A stretch of 46,003 nucleotides of DNA from JACQFZ01 sp036381895 (GTDB lineage Bacteria; Pseudomonadota; Gammaproteobacteria; Acidiferrobacterales; Sulfurifustaceae), in the NCBI GenBank assembly GCA_036381895.1, contig DASVBY010000041.1:1-46003 (forward strand), written 5' to 3'. The stretch's first letter is position 1, and each line of letters starts with the position of its first letter. The translations under genes were made by a program, and so were the position numbers. Shown here in pieces: positions 1 through 8,293 of the stretch. The notes below the pieces were generated by a model, which was given only the letters and a program-made list of their open reading frames with translations, had not been told where the DNA came from and searched no databases.

Positions 1-621
1 ACCAAGATCACGCAGCATCGCGGCGAGGCGTACCTCACCGCCTACATGCGCGATCCCTCGCAGTTCTACGACGAGGAGCGCCACCGCCGGCTGATGCCGC
101 GCCAGGGTTTGAGCGAGCAGGAGATCAAGAACCTCATCGCGTTCCTCGACTGGGTGAGCAAGGTCGACAATCAGGGATGGCCGCCGCGGCCGATCCTCGT
201 CACCGGCACCTCGATTCCGGGGATGGATGTCGCGACGGCCCGGATTGACGGAAGGCCGGCCGGGTCGCGGCCGGTTACCGCGGAGTCGAACCCCGCGGCC
301 ATCGGCGAGACGCTGTTTCGCTCGGTTACGCCGGCCTGCAACGCCTGTCATTCGATCGCGCCGGGCGTGAACCTCGCGGGCCCGACGCTCGCCGGTGTTG
401 CCGCGCGCGCCGAGCAGATCGTGGCGTCCGCCGAGTACAAGGGCAAGGCCAAGGACGCTGCCGGCTACATCCGCGAGTCGATCGTCGCACCCAGCGCACA
501 CCTGGTCCCCGGACCGATGTACTCGGCCAACGGTGTCTCGTTCATGCCGGCAACGTACGGCGACACCCTGAAGCCGGAGCAGATCGACGATCTGGTAGCC
601 TATCTCGTGACCCTGCGCTAG
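1..621 (+). CDS. norC: Nitric oxide reductase subunit C (cytochrome c), 5' truncated, with extra C-terminal cytochrome c domain
   Basis: The reading frame is open from the first base, so the N-terminus (membrane anchor and the usual NorC haem site) lies outside the window. The first ~60 visible residues match the end of NorC: a FY...R..MP stretch, then a helix of the type LIAFLDWVSKVDNQGWPP. After that comes a second cytochrome c module with the haem motif CNACH (about nt 340-354) and a plausible Met ligand in SFMPATYG near the C-terminus. NorC carries electrons to NorB in the cytoplasmic membrane, facing the periplasm. Classical NorC is monohaem and ends soon after the WPP segment, so this protein looks like a dihaem fusion. 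norB begins 52 bp downstream, and the order norC-norB-norQ-norD is the standard one. The family call is secure; the role of the extra domain is inferred. Confidence 0.85.
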   Translation, partial: TKITQHRGEAYLTAYMRDPSQFYDEERHRRLMPRQGLSEQEIKNLIAFLDWVSKVDNQGWPPRPILVTGTSIPGMDVATARIDGRPAGSRPVTAESNPAAIGETLFRSVTPACNACHSIAPGVNLAGPTLAGVAARAEQIVASAEYKGKAKDAAGYIRESIVAPSAHLVPGPMYSANGVSFMPATYGDTLKPEQIDDLVAYLVTLR

Positions 622-673
622 GCGCGGCGCCGCGGGGGTATCGAGCGGGCAACGGGAACAGAACGGAGGCGCA

Positions 674-2053
674 ATGCGATACCGGTCCCAGTCCGTCGCT
701 TATTGGTACTTCGCGGTCGCGGTCGTGCTCTTCGGGCTGCAGATCGTGTTCGGACTGCTCTCCGCGGCGAAGTATCTCGGCCCCGATCCGCTGCTCTATA
801 TCCTGCCGTTCGACGTGACCAAAATGATCCATACGAACCTCCTCATCGTATGGGTCCTGACCGGCTTCATGGGCGCAACCTACTGGCTGGTGCCGGAGGA
901 GTCGCGCACGGAGCTCTACAGCGTCAAGCTCGCGTACGTCCAGCTCGTGCTGTGGGTGCTGATGGGCGTGAGCGCCATCATCGGCTACCTCTTCCGCTAC
1001 GGCACCGGCAACAAGCTGCTCGAGCAGCCGCTGCCGCACAAGATCGTCATCGTGATCGTCATGCTCATGTTCCTGTACAACGTGGCGATGACGATCAGGA
1101 AGTCCGGCCGCTTCACGACCACCGAAGGGGTGCTCGTGCTCGGGCTCGCGGGCGCGGCCGTACTGTACCTGCCGGCGCTGCTGCACTACGAGAACTATAC
1201 GGTCTCGATCTTCTATCGCTGGTGGACGATCCATCTCTGGGTCGAGGGCGTGTGGGTGATGATCCAGGCGGGCTTTCTCGCGTACCTGCTGATCCGGCTC
1301 TCCGGCATCGACCGCGAAGTGATGGAGAAGTGGCTCTACGTCATCGTCGGCCTCGCGTTCATCGCCGGCATTCTCGGCACCGCACACCATTACTACTGGG
1401 TCGGCGTGCCGACGTACTGGCTCCCGATCGGCGGCTTCTTCAGCGCGCTCGAGCCGCTCGCGCTGGTCGCGATGGCGGCCTACGCCTATGCCGCCATCCG
1501 CCGCTCGGGGCTCGCGCACCCGAACACGCTCGCGCTCCACTGGACCGTGGGGAGCGCGGTGTACACGCTCTTCGGCGCCGGCCTTCTCGGACTGGCGCAT
1601 ACCTGGCCGAGCGTCAACAAGTGGACTCACGGCACGCTCGTTACCGCGATGCACGGGCACGCGGCGTTCTACGGCGCGTACGCGATGATCGTGCTGGCGA
1701 TGATCGTGTACGCGCTCCCGTCGATGTCCCCGGGGCGCCAGGAGCGGGGGACCACGCTCGGCTACTGGGCGTTCTGGCTGCAGCTCGCCGGCATGTTCGG
1801 CATGACGCTCTCGTTCGCGACCGCCGGCATCGCCCAGGTGTATCTCGAGCGCATCCTGGGCCTCGGCTACCTCGATGCGCAGCTCAAGATCCAGGTGCAT
1901 TTCCTGATGCTGATCGCGACCGCGTCGCTCTTCGCGATCGGCGTAGCGGCGTTCATCGTCGATTTCTTCCGCCACGCGCCGCGCTTCGAGATCGCCGAGG
2001 CGCTGCAGCCGCCGCCCGCGCGTGGAGAGGGCAAGGCGGCCGCGCGCGCGTAG
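674..2053 (+). CDS. norB: Nitric oxide reductase subunit B (haem-copper oxidase superfamily), variant active site region
   Basis: This 459-aa integral membrane protein is the catalytic subunit that reduces NO to N2O. It has about 12 hydrophobic segments. The metal ligands are all visible: FeB ligands H187, E191 (HLWVEG), H238 and H239 (AHHYYW); haem ligands H53 (MIHTN), H327 and H329 (HGHAAFYG). E260 in SALEPL and the Ca2+-type Glu E117 in LLEQP are also kept. Spacings match the Pseudomonas aeruginosa enzyme with a constant offset of 20 from H187 onward. The oddity is V195, at the place of the second glutamate of the VEGVWEL motif (E215 in P. aeruginosa, E202 in Paracoccus numbering), which is important for catalysis and proton handling in studied cNORs. 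The ATG at 674 is preceded by GGAGG. The family is certain; the effect of the substitution is unknown. Confidence 0.95.
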   Translation: MRYRSQSVAYWYFAVAVVLFGLQIVFGLLSAAKYLGPDPLLYILPFDVTKMIHTNLLIVWVLTGFMGATYWLVPEESRTELYSVKLAYVQLVLWVLMGVSAIIGYLFRYGTGNKLLEQPLPHKIVIVIVMLMFLYNVAMTIRKSGRFTTTEGVLVLGLAGAAVLYLPALLHYENYTVSIFYRWWTIHLWVEGVWVMIQAGFLAYLLIRLSGIDREVMEKWLYVIVGLAFIAGILGTAHHYYWVGVPTYWLPIGGFFSALEPLALVAMAAYAYAAIRRSGLAHPNTLALHWTVGSAVYTLFGAGLLGLAHTWPSVNKWTHGTLVTAMHGHAAFYGAYAMIVLAMIVYALPSMSPGRQERGTTLGYWAFWLQLAGMFGMTLSFATAGIAQVYLERILGLGYLDAQLKIQVHFLMLIATASLFAIGVAAFIVDFFRHAPRFEIAEALQPPPARGEGKAAARA

Positions 2054-2068
2054 CCGGCGTCGACCGCC

Positions 2069-2869
2069 GTGAACGCGCCGCAGGCGAGCACCGCCGGCGC
2101 TCCGTACTACGTTCCCGCCGGCAACGAGATCCCGATCTTCGAGCAGTGCCACGCGCGCGGGCTCGCCGTGATGCTCAAGGGCCCGACCGGCTGCGGCAAG
2201 ACGCGCTTCGTCGAGTACATGGCCTGGCGTCTCGGCCGGCCGCTCATTACGGTTTCGTGCCACGACGATCTGACGGCGGCGGACCTCGTCGGGCGCTTTC
2301 TCATCCGGCACGACGGCACCGTCTGGCAGGACGGGCCGCTCACGCGGGCGGTGCGTACGGGAGCGATCTGCTATCTCGACGAAGTCGTCGAAGCGCGCCA
2401 GGACACGATCGTGGTGCTGCATCCTCTCACCGACCACCGCCGCATCCTGCCGCTCGAGAAAACCGGCGAGACGCTCGAGGCCGCACCCGGCTTTCAGCTC
2501 GTGATCTCGTACAACCCGGGCTACCAGCGGATGCTGAAGGACCTGAAGCCGAGCACGCGCCAGCGCTTCGTCGCGCTCGATTTCGACTTTCCGCCGCCCG
2601 AGCGCGAAGCCGCGATCGTCGCGCACGAGGGCGGCTGCGACCACGCGACCGCGCAGGCGCTGGTGGGCCTCGGTCAGCGGCTGCGCGCGCTGCGCGACCG
2701 CGGCCTGGCCGAGGTACCGAGCACGCGGCTCCTGGTTGCGGCCGCGCGGCTCGTCGCGAGCGGCATCGCCGTGCGCGAGGCCTGCTATGCGGCGCTGATC
2801 TCGCCCCTCTCGGACGACGAAGCGCTCGTCGCCGCGATGCGCGATCTGGTGGACGCGACCTTCGTCTGA
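2069..2869 (+). CDS. norQ: NorQ/CbbQ-type AAA+ ATPase for NO reductase maturation
   Basis: This 266-aa cytoplasmic MoxR-class AAA+ ATPase has Walker A GPTGCGKT at residues 38-45 and a Walker B-like segment ending CYLDEV. It has the long-known similarity of NorQ, NirQ and CbbQ. With NorD it is needed to make active NO reductase, probably by helping insertion of the non-haem iron FeB. It starts at GTG 2069, 15 bp after norB stops, and is followed 3 bp after its stop by norD, so the three are surely one operon. Length is normal for the family. The chaperone role is established for the family and inferred here from position and sequence. Confidence 0.93.
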   Translation: MNAPQASTAGAPYYVPAGNEIPIFEQCHARGLAVMLKGPTGCGKTRFVEYMAWRLGRPLITVSCHDDLTAADLVGRFLIRHDGTVWQDGPLTRAVRTGAICYLDEVVEARQDTIVVLHPLTDHRRILPLEKTGETLEAAPGFQLVISYNPGYQRMLKDLKPSTRQRFVALDFDFPPPEREAAIVAHEGGCDHATAQALVGLGQRLRALRDRGLAEVPSTRLLVAAARLVASGIAVREACYAALISPLSDDEALVAAMRDLVDATFV

Positions 2870-2872
2870 ACC

Positions 2873-4894
2873 GTGGCCGAAGCCGAAGATGTGATCACCG
2901 ACGTCGCGCGATACGCGACGATCTACGCGCGCGACCTCTGGCGGCGGCATCGGCCGCCGCCCGCGCCGCGGGTGGTCGCGCTCCTCGACGTCTCGCGCCG
3001 GCTCGACGTGTTGATCAGCGCCGTCTTCGGCAGGAGCTTTCCGCTTCGTGCCGCGCAGCCGCCCGCGCCGCCGACCTTCCTCAGCAAAGTATTCCGCCGC
3101 GGCGAGGGCCCGCGCTCGAGGCGCGCGCTGCCCGCAACGGACGGCGCGAGCATCTGGCTGCCGAAGACGCTCGACGCCGAGGATCCCGTCGCCGGCATCG
3201 AGCGCTACCGCGCGCTCGCGCTGCAGCAGGCGATGCGCGCCGAGCGCAGGAGCGCCGCGCTTCTCCCCGCAACGGTGAGCGACGCCGTGCGCGAGGTTTA
3301 CCTGCTGCTCGAAGCCTATGCCGCCGACGAAGCGCTGGCGCGCCTGCTGCCCGGCGTCGCCGGATCGCTCACGGGGCTGCGGCGCGCGATGCTCGCCGCG
3401 CGGCCGCGCCTCGCGGCGTTCCCGCCGCGCCTGCAGCCGCTCGAGACGCTGCTCCGACGGGCGCTCGCGCAGGAGTGCGGCCGGCCGGACGGCACCATCC
3501 CGATCGCGGAATCGCCGCGCGCCGCGCTCGCGCTCGCGCAACGTCTGGTAGCGGAACTGATGCCGGATGCGGGGCGGGGGAGGGTACGTACACACCTCAT
3601 GAGCGATCTCTGGCTCGGTGAGCTGCGCGCGCCGGAGGCGCCCGAACGGGCGGCCTCCGTGGCGGACGGGCCCGAAGACGGATCGAATCCACCGCCGCGC
3701 AGCGCCCGGCTGCCGCGCCGGCCGCAGGAACGCAAAGCCCGGCCCGACGAGGACGACGGCAGGGCCGGCGCGTGGATGGTCCAGACCGAGCACCCGCACG
3801 AGCAGGCGGAAGACCCCTTCGGGATGCAGCGGCCGGCCGACCGCGACGAGGACACCCCGGCGGACGAGTTCGCCGACGCGCTCTCGGAGCTGCACGAAGC
3901 GCGGCTGGTAGCGACGCCCGGGAGGCCGAAAGAAGTCCTGCTCTCCGACGATCCGCCCGAGCGGCGCGCACGGCGGGACGCCGCGCCGGCCGCCGACACG
4001 GACCTGCCGGTGCACTATCCCGAATGGGACTATCGCACCGGAACCTACCGCTACCCCGGCGCGACGATCCGCTTGCTCCCGCCCGCGCTCGGCCCGCAGG
4101 CCTGGGTCGATCGCACACTCGAAGAGCACCGGGCGATGCTCGGCGCCGTGCGCCGGCGCTTCGAGATGCTGCGCGCGCGGCGCGTGCGGCTGCGCAAACA
4201 GCTGGACGGGGAGGAGATCGATCTCGACGGCTGGATCGAGAGCTACGCCGATTTCCGTGCCGGCCGCCCGCTCGCCCAGGCGCTCTACCAGACGCAGCGC
4301 CCGGCGCGGCGCGATCTCGCGATCATGCTCGTCATCGACGTCAGCGGCTCGACCGACGGCTGGATCTCCGCGCACCGCCGCGTCATCGACGTCGAGCGCG
4401 AGGCGCTGCTCCTCGTCGGCATCGCGCTCGACGGCATGGGCGAACCCTACGGCATCGTTGCCTTCTCCGGCGAAGGGCCGCACGCCGTCACCGTCCGCAG
4501 CATCAAGCGCTTCGACGAGCCCTATGGCAGCAGCGTCGCGCAGCGCATCGCCGCGCTCGAGCCCGAGCACTACACGCGCGCCGGCGCCGCCATGCGCCAC
4601 GCGACGGCGCTCCTGATGCAGCAGCCCGCTGCGCACCGGCTGCTCCTGCTCCTCTCGGACGGCAAGCCGAACGACATCGACGACTACGAAGGCCGCTACG
4701 GCGTCGAAGACATGCGCCAAGCGGTGATCGAGGCGAAGCTGCAGGGCATCTTTCCTTTCTGCCTCACCATCGACCGCCAGGCGGCGAGCTACCTGCCCGG
4801 CGTCTTCGGCCCGCACCAGTACGCCATGCTCCCGCGGCCCGAGCTGCTGCCGACGGTGCTGCTCGACTGGATGAAGCGGCTGGTGGCGGCGTGA
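2873..4894 (+). CDS. norD: NorD, VWA-domain NO reductase activation protein
   Basis: This 673-aa protein has a C-terminal von Willebrand factor A domain with the metal-ion-dependent adhesion motif DVSGS (D489, S491, S493), preceded by a long, arginine-rich and probably poorly ordered middle region (about residues 200-380). NorD partners with the AAA+ ATPase NorQ to activate NO reductase, acting like other MoxR/VWA pairs. GTG at 2873 is the only start that fits tightly behind norQ. The last 16 coding bases before 4877 are nearly repeated just after the stop codon. Length and motif order fit NorD well. Confidence 0.92.
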   Translation: MAEAEDVITDVARYATIYARDLWRRHRPPPAPRVVALLDVSRRLDVLISAVFGRSFPLRAAQPPAPPTFLSKVFRRGEGPRSRRALPATDGASIWLPKTLDAEDPVAGIERYRALALQQAMRAERRSAALLPATVSDAVREVYLLLEAYAADEALARLLPGVAGSLTGLRRAMLAARPRLAAFPPRLQPLETLLRRALAQECGRPDGTIPIAESPRAALALAQRLVAELMPDAGRGRVRTHLMSDLWLGELRAPEAPERAASVADGPEDGSNPPPRSARLPRRPQERKARPDEDDGRAGAWMVQTEHPHEQAEDPFGMQRPADRDEDTPADEFADALSELHEARLVATPGRPKEVLLSDDPPERRARRDAAPAADTDLPVHYPEWDYRTGTYRYPGATIRLLPPALGPQAWVDRTLEEHRAMLGAVRRRFEMLRARRVRLRKQLDGEEIDLDGWIESYADFRAGRPLAQALYQTQRPARRDLAIMLVIDVSGSTDGWISAHRRVIDVEREALLLVGIALDGMGEPYGIVAFSGEGPHAVTVRSIKRFDEPYGSSVAQRIAALEPEHYTRAGAAMRHATALLMQQPAAHRLLLLLSDGKPNDIDDYEGRYGVEDMRQAVIEAKLQGIFPFCLTIDRQAASYLPGVFGPHQYAMLPRPELLPTVLLDWMKRLVAA

Positions 4895-4915
4895 CGAGCG
4901 CTCGACTGGATAAAG
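4861..4915 (+). repeat. Short direct repeat across the norD stop codon
   Basis: GCTCGACTGGATGAAG at 4861-4876 recurs at 4900-4915 with a single change (G to A). The first copy encodes the LDWMK end of NorD and the second lies in the spacer. This looks like a local slip duplication with no function that I can argue for. Confidence 0.5.
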
Positions 4916-5012
4916 GCCATGCTTCTGCTGTAGCGTACGCAAGAGAAGGTCATGCTGGCGCCGGTGCGCGCGCGACAGCAGCGCGGTGACGCCACCAGGT
5001 GAGGGGGGTTCG

Positions 5013-6668
5013 ATGAACAATCTGGGAACATTTGATTACGTTATCGTCGGCGGCGGCACCGCGGGCTGCGTGCTCGCGAACCGGCTGTCGCAGGATCCGG
5101 ACGTCTCGGTGCTGCTGCTCGAGGCAGGCGGCCGTGACAACTGGATCTGGATCCACATCCCGGTCGGCTACCTCTATTGCATCGGCAATCCGCGCACGGA
5201 CTGGTGCTTCCGCACCGAGCCCGAGCCGGGCCTCAACGGCCGCTCGATCCTGTACGCCCGCGGGCGCGTGCTCGGCGGCTGCTCGTCCATCAACGCCATG
5301 ATCTACATGCGCGGGCAGGCGCGCGACTACGACCGCTGGGCCGCGGCGACGGGAGATTCGGGCTGGCGCTGGGAGCACGTGCTTCCGGTGTACAAGCGCA
5401 GCGAGGACTACTGGCGCGGCGCGGACGAGGCGCACGGCTCGGGCGGGGAGCTGCGCGTCGAGCCGCAGCGGCTGCGCTGGGACATCCTCGATCGCTTCGC
5501 CGATGCAGCCGAGCAGGCCGGCATTCCGCGCACAGAGGATTTCAACCGCGGCGACAACTTCGGCGTCGGGCGCTTCGAAGTCACGCAGCGCCGCGGCATC
5601 CGCTGGAACGCGCGCAAGGCGTTCCTGCAGCCGGCCCTCAAGCGGCCGAACCTCAAGGTCGTGACCGGTGCGCTCATCGACCGCGTCACGTTCGACGGCA
5701 AGCGTGCGACCGGCGTCGAGCTGGTGCTCGAGGCGCAGCGTACGCGCGCGACCGCACGGATCGAGACCGTGCTCGCCGCGGGCTCGATTGGCTCGCCCGC
5801 CATTCTGGAGCGCTCCGGCGTCGGGGACGGCGCGCGGCTGCAGGCGCTCGGGATCCGGACCGTTGCGCACCTTCCGGGCGTCGGCGGGAACCTCCAGGAC
5901 CACCTGCAGCTGCGGATGATCTTCAAGGTCCAGGGCATCAAGTGTCTCAACATGATGATGAGCCCTTGGGGACGGCTGCGGATGGGCTTGGAGTACGCGC
6001 TGTTCCAGCGCGGGCCGCTCGCCATGGCCCCGAGCCAGCTCGGCGCGTTCGTGAAGTCCGACGAGAGCCAGGAAACGCCGAACCTCGAGTACCACATACA
6101 GCCGCTCTCGCTCGACAAGTTCGGCGATCCGCTGCATACCTTCCCGGCGTTCACGGCGAGCGTCTGCGATCTGAGGCCGACCTCGCGCGGGTACGTCCAC
6201 ATCGCCTCGACCGATCCCGGTGCCGCGCCGAAGATCGCGCCGTGCTACCTCTCGACCGACACCGACCGGCGCACCGCCGCCAAGGCGCTGCGGCTCACGC
6301 GCCACATCGTCTCGATGCCTGCGCTCGCGCCGTACAAGCCCGAAGAGTATCTGCCCGGGCCTGCTTATCAGACCGACGAGGAACTGGCGAAGGCGGCGGG
6401 CGACATCGGCACGACCATCTTCCATCCGGTCGGCACGTGCCGCATGGGTCGCGCCGACGATCCGGCGGCGGTCGTCGACCCGCGCCTGCGAGTGCGCGGC
6501 GTCGAAGGCCTGCGCGTCGTGGACGCCTCGATCATGCCGACGATTACGTCGGGCAACACGAACGCGCCGACGGTGATGATCGCCGAGCGCGGCAGCGATT
6601 TCATCCGCGAGGATCGAAGAGCAGGTTCGATCGCCGCCCGGATCGAGCCCGCGGCCGTGCACGCCTGA
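5013..6668 (+). CDS. GMC family FAD-dependent oxidoreductase (choline/alcohol dehydrogenase type)
   Basis: The 551-aa product begins with the ADP-binding Rossmann motif YVIVGGGTAGCVLANRL and the following LLLEAG segment. It has the GMC signature around GRVLGGCSSINAMIY and the C-terminal catalytic region with HPVGTCRMG and SGNTNAPTVMIAERG. Such enzymes oxidise alcohols, choline or similar substrates and pass electrons from FAD to a membrane acceptor or oxygen; the substrate cannot be told from sequence. An in-frame GTG at 4986 would add nine residues, but ATG 5013 has a purine-rich GAGGGGGG just upstream and fits the family N-terminus better. There is a 118-bp gap after norD, so transcription may be separate. 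No link to NO metabolism is evident. Confidence 0.9.
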   Translation: MNNLGTFDYVIVGGGTAGCVLANRLSQDPDVSVLLLEAGGRDNWIWIHIPVGYLYCIGNPRTDWCFRTEPEPGLNGRSILYARGRVLGGCSSINAMIYMRGQARDYDRWAAATGDSGWRWEHVLPVYKRSEDYWRGADEAHGSGGELRVEPQRLRWDILDRFADAAEQAGIPRTEDFNRGDNFGVGRFEVTQRRGIRWNARKAFLQPALKRPNLKVVTGALIDRVTFDGKRATGVELVLEAQRTRATARIETVLAAGSIGSPAILERSGVGDGARLQALGIRTVAHLPGVGGNLQDHLQLRMIFKVQGIKCLNMMMSPWGRLRMGLEYALFQRGPLAMAPSQLGAFVKSDESQETPNLEYHIQPLSLDKFGDPLHTFPAFTASVCDLRPTSRGYVHIASTDPGAAPKIAPCYLSTDTDRRTAAKALRLTRHIVSMPALAPYKPEEYLPGPAYQTDEELAKAAGDIGTTIFHPVGTCRMGRADDPAAVVDPRLRVRGVEGLRVVDASIMPTITSGNTNAPTVMIAERGSDFIREDRRAGSIAARIEPAAVHA

Positions 6669-7064
6669 AGCGCATCCGGCGACGCGCGTGAGGGCGGTTC
6701 AGGAGCAGGAAACTGTAAGGTGCAAACCGCGGCGACGTCCGAAGGCAAGACAGCTTCACGATGCGATAAACAACGACGGTCATTGCGAGCGTAGCGAAGC
6801 AATCTCGTAACGCTCTCCTGAGCGCTTTCGGAAGCTGCTCTCTGGCCTGGCGAGATTGCTTCGTCGCGCTTCGCACCCCTCGCCGTGGCAAGCGCGGACG
6901 GGGCGGCGGCGCGACCTTCGTCCCCGCAACCACAATGGTACGCCTCGCCGGCGCCGTCGAGCGGCGGCTCAGACGCCGCCCGGCCGCTACGTGCTGCGGT
7001 GGCGGCTGCCGCGAGGCATCGGTATCGAACGAGGGGGAAGGACGCGAAGAACCGTCGGGCAATT
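6669..7064. other. Intergenic region, 396 bp, no gene seen
   Basis: Between the GMC oxidoreductase and tRNA-Leu I see no convincing coding frame. Part is taken by a dispersed-type inverted repeat (6777-6883). The rest is GC-rich sequence without a recognisable promoter or RNA motif. Short open frames here do not resemble proteins. Confidence 0.6.
6777..6883. repeat. REP/MITE-like inverted repeat (CATTGCGAGCG type)
   Basis: The left arm at about 6777-6807 contains GCGAGCGTAGCGAAGC followed by AATCTCG. The right arm at 6851-6883 starts CGAGATTGCTTCGTCG, the reverse complement of the inner part of the left arm. About 43 bp separate them. This matches from memory a repeat type dispersed in many bacterial genomes, in which the arms read TCATTGCGAGCG...GAAGCAATCTC. 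The right arm is diverged at its outer end (CGCACCCCTCGC rather than a clean CGCAATGA), so it is probably an old copy. Confidence 0.65.
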
Positions 7065-7151
7065 TGGTACCGAGGGTCGGAATCGAACCGACACTCCCTT
7101 GCGGGAACCAGATTTTGAGTCTGGCGCGTCTACCAGTTCCGCCACCCCGGC
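7065..7151 (-). tRNA. tRNA-Leu(CAA)
   Basis: The minus strand folds as an 87-nt class II tRNA. The acceptor strand GCCGGGG pairs with CCTCGGT (two G-U pairs). The anticodon stem CCAGA/TCTGG closes the loop CTCAAAA with anticodon CAA. There is a long variable arm, a T-loop GGTTCGATTCC, discriminator A, and an encoded CCA at 7067-7065. All are hallmarks of bacterial tRNA-Leu reading UUG codons. Its own promoter lies immediately upstream. Confidence 0.95.
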
Positions 7152-7161
7152 GAGGGTTGCA

Positions 7162-7191
7162 AGTATAACAACGCGGTCGGCATGATACCAA
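7162..7191 (-). promoter_or_regulatory. Probable sigma70 promoter of tRNA-Leu
   Basis: On the minus strand, TATACT (7167-7162) lies 10 bp before the tRNA 5' end, preceded by TTGGTA (7191-7186) with an 18-bp spacer. It is oriented away from the glucokinase gene, which starts at 7225 on the other strand. Confidence 0.6.
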
Positions 7192-7224
7192 AGCGGCGCG
7201 TCGTCACGCGCGCAGCAGGCGATC

Positions 7225-8208
7225 ATGCGCATACTGGCCGGCGATATCGGCGGCACCAAGGTACTGCTTCAGCTCGCGGAAGCGGCGAACGGCCGCATTC
7301 AGCCGCTCGCCGAACAGCGCTTCGAGAGCGCCGCATACGACGGCTTGCTGCCGATCGCGGAGGCGTTCCTGCGCGCCGTCGGCGGGCCGCCGCCGGCCGC
7401 CGCCTGCTTCGGCATCGCCGGACCGATCGGCACGTCCGCCGACGGCCAGACGGCGCGCGTCACCAATCTCCCGTGGGAAGTCGACAGCCGCAGACTCGCG
7501 CAGGCGCTCGAGATACCGCGCGTGCGCCTGATCAACGACTTCCAGGCCGTGGCCTACGCGATCGAGATCCTCCCGCCGGAGGCGTTCGTGACCCTGCAGG
7601 CCGGGCAGGCGGAGCCGGGCGGGACGCGCGCCGCGCTCGGAGCGGGCACCGGGCTCGGGCAGGCGCTGCTGGTATCGACAGGCACATGCTACGAAGCCAT
7701 CGCGACGGAGGGCGGGCACGTCGATTTCGCCCCGGCCGACGAGCTGCAGATCGAACTGCTGCAGCACCTGCGGCGCCGCTATCCGCGCGTATCGTATGAG
7801 CGCGTGCTTTCGGGGCCCGGGCTCGTGAATCTCTATGCCTTCGTGACCGGACGCCGCGGTATCCGCGGCGAGCTGCTCACGGCAGAGGATCCGGCGGCGG
7901 CGATCTCCGCGGCCGCGCTCGAACGACGCAACCCGGATGCGGTCGCCGCTCTCGATCTCTTTCTTTCCATCTACGGCGCACAGGCGGGCAACGTCGCGCT
8001 CAGCTATCTCGCGCTCGGCGGGGTTTATGTTGCCGGCGGCATTGCGCCGAAGATCCTCCCGGCGTTCGGCGAGGGCGCTTTCATGCGCGCGTTCCTCGAT
8101 AAGGGGCGCATGCGCGCGCTGCTCGAGCGCATTCCGGTTCACGTAATCACGGATTCCAGGGCGGGGCTCAAGGGCGCGGCGCTCGCCGCCTCCCGCCTGC
8201 TTTCCTGA
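7225..8208 (+). CDS. glk: Glucokinase (ROK-unrelated Glk family)
   Basis: The 327-aa cytoplasmic enzyme phosphorylates glucose with ATP to glucose 6-phosphate. Visible family features are the phosphate-binding GDIGGTK at residues 6-12, CFGIAGPI, LINDFQAVAYAI with the catalytic Asp region, GAGTGLGQ, and EGGHVDFAP. Length is typical of proteobacterial Glk. It begins with ATG 7225 a short distance from the divergent tRNA-Leu promoter. It would link free glucose released by MalQ/GlgP pathways (genes at 28-32 kb) to glycolysis. Confidence 0.93.
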   Translation: MRILAGDIGGTKVLLQLAEAANGRIQPLAEQRFESAAYDGLLPIAEAFLRAVGGPPPAAACFGIAGPIGTSADGQTARVTNLPWEVDSRRLAQALEIPRVRLINDFQAVAYAIEILPPEAFVTLQAGQAEPGGTRAALGAGTGLGQALLVSTGTCYEAIATEGGHVDFAPADELQIELLQHLRRRYPRVSYERVLSGPGLVNLYAFVTGRRGIRGELLTAEDPAAAISAAALERRNPDAVAALDLFLSIYGAQAGNVALSYLALGGVYVAGGIAPKILPAFGEGAFMRAFLDKGRMRALLERIPVHVITDSRAGLKGAALAASRLLS

Positions 8209-8229
8209 ACTCCGCCTCGAACCGCAGAA

Positions 8230-8247
8230 GCCCGCATTGCTGCGGGC
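8230..8247 (+). terminator. GC hairpin between glk and the YihY gene
   Basis: GCCCGCA (8230-8236) and TGCGGGC (8241-8247) form a perfect 7-bp stem with the loop TTGC, 22 bp after the glk stop. No T-run follows, so it may be a weak terminator, an attenuator or an mRNA-stabilising hairpin. Confidence 0.4.
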
Positions 8248-8293
8248 GCGGCCGCTGCGGAGAATTCTGCGGACCGCGCGCTCCGGAGCCGCC

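Noticed and set aside
542..5020. Very long open frame on the minus strand across norB-norD
   Set aside because: It is antisense to well-supported nor genes and its product is a low-complexity Arg/Asp/Glu/His-rich string. Such frames arise in GC-rich DNA when the real strand avoids certain codons.
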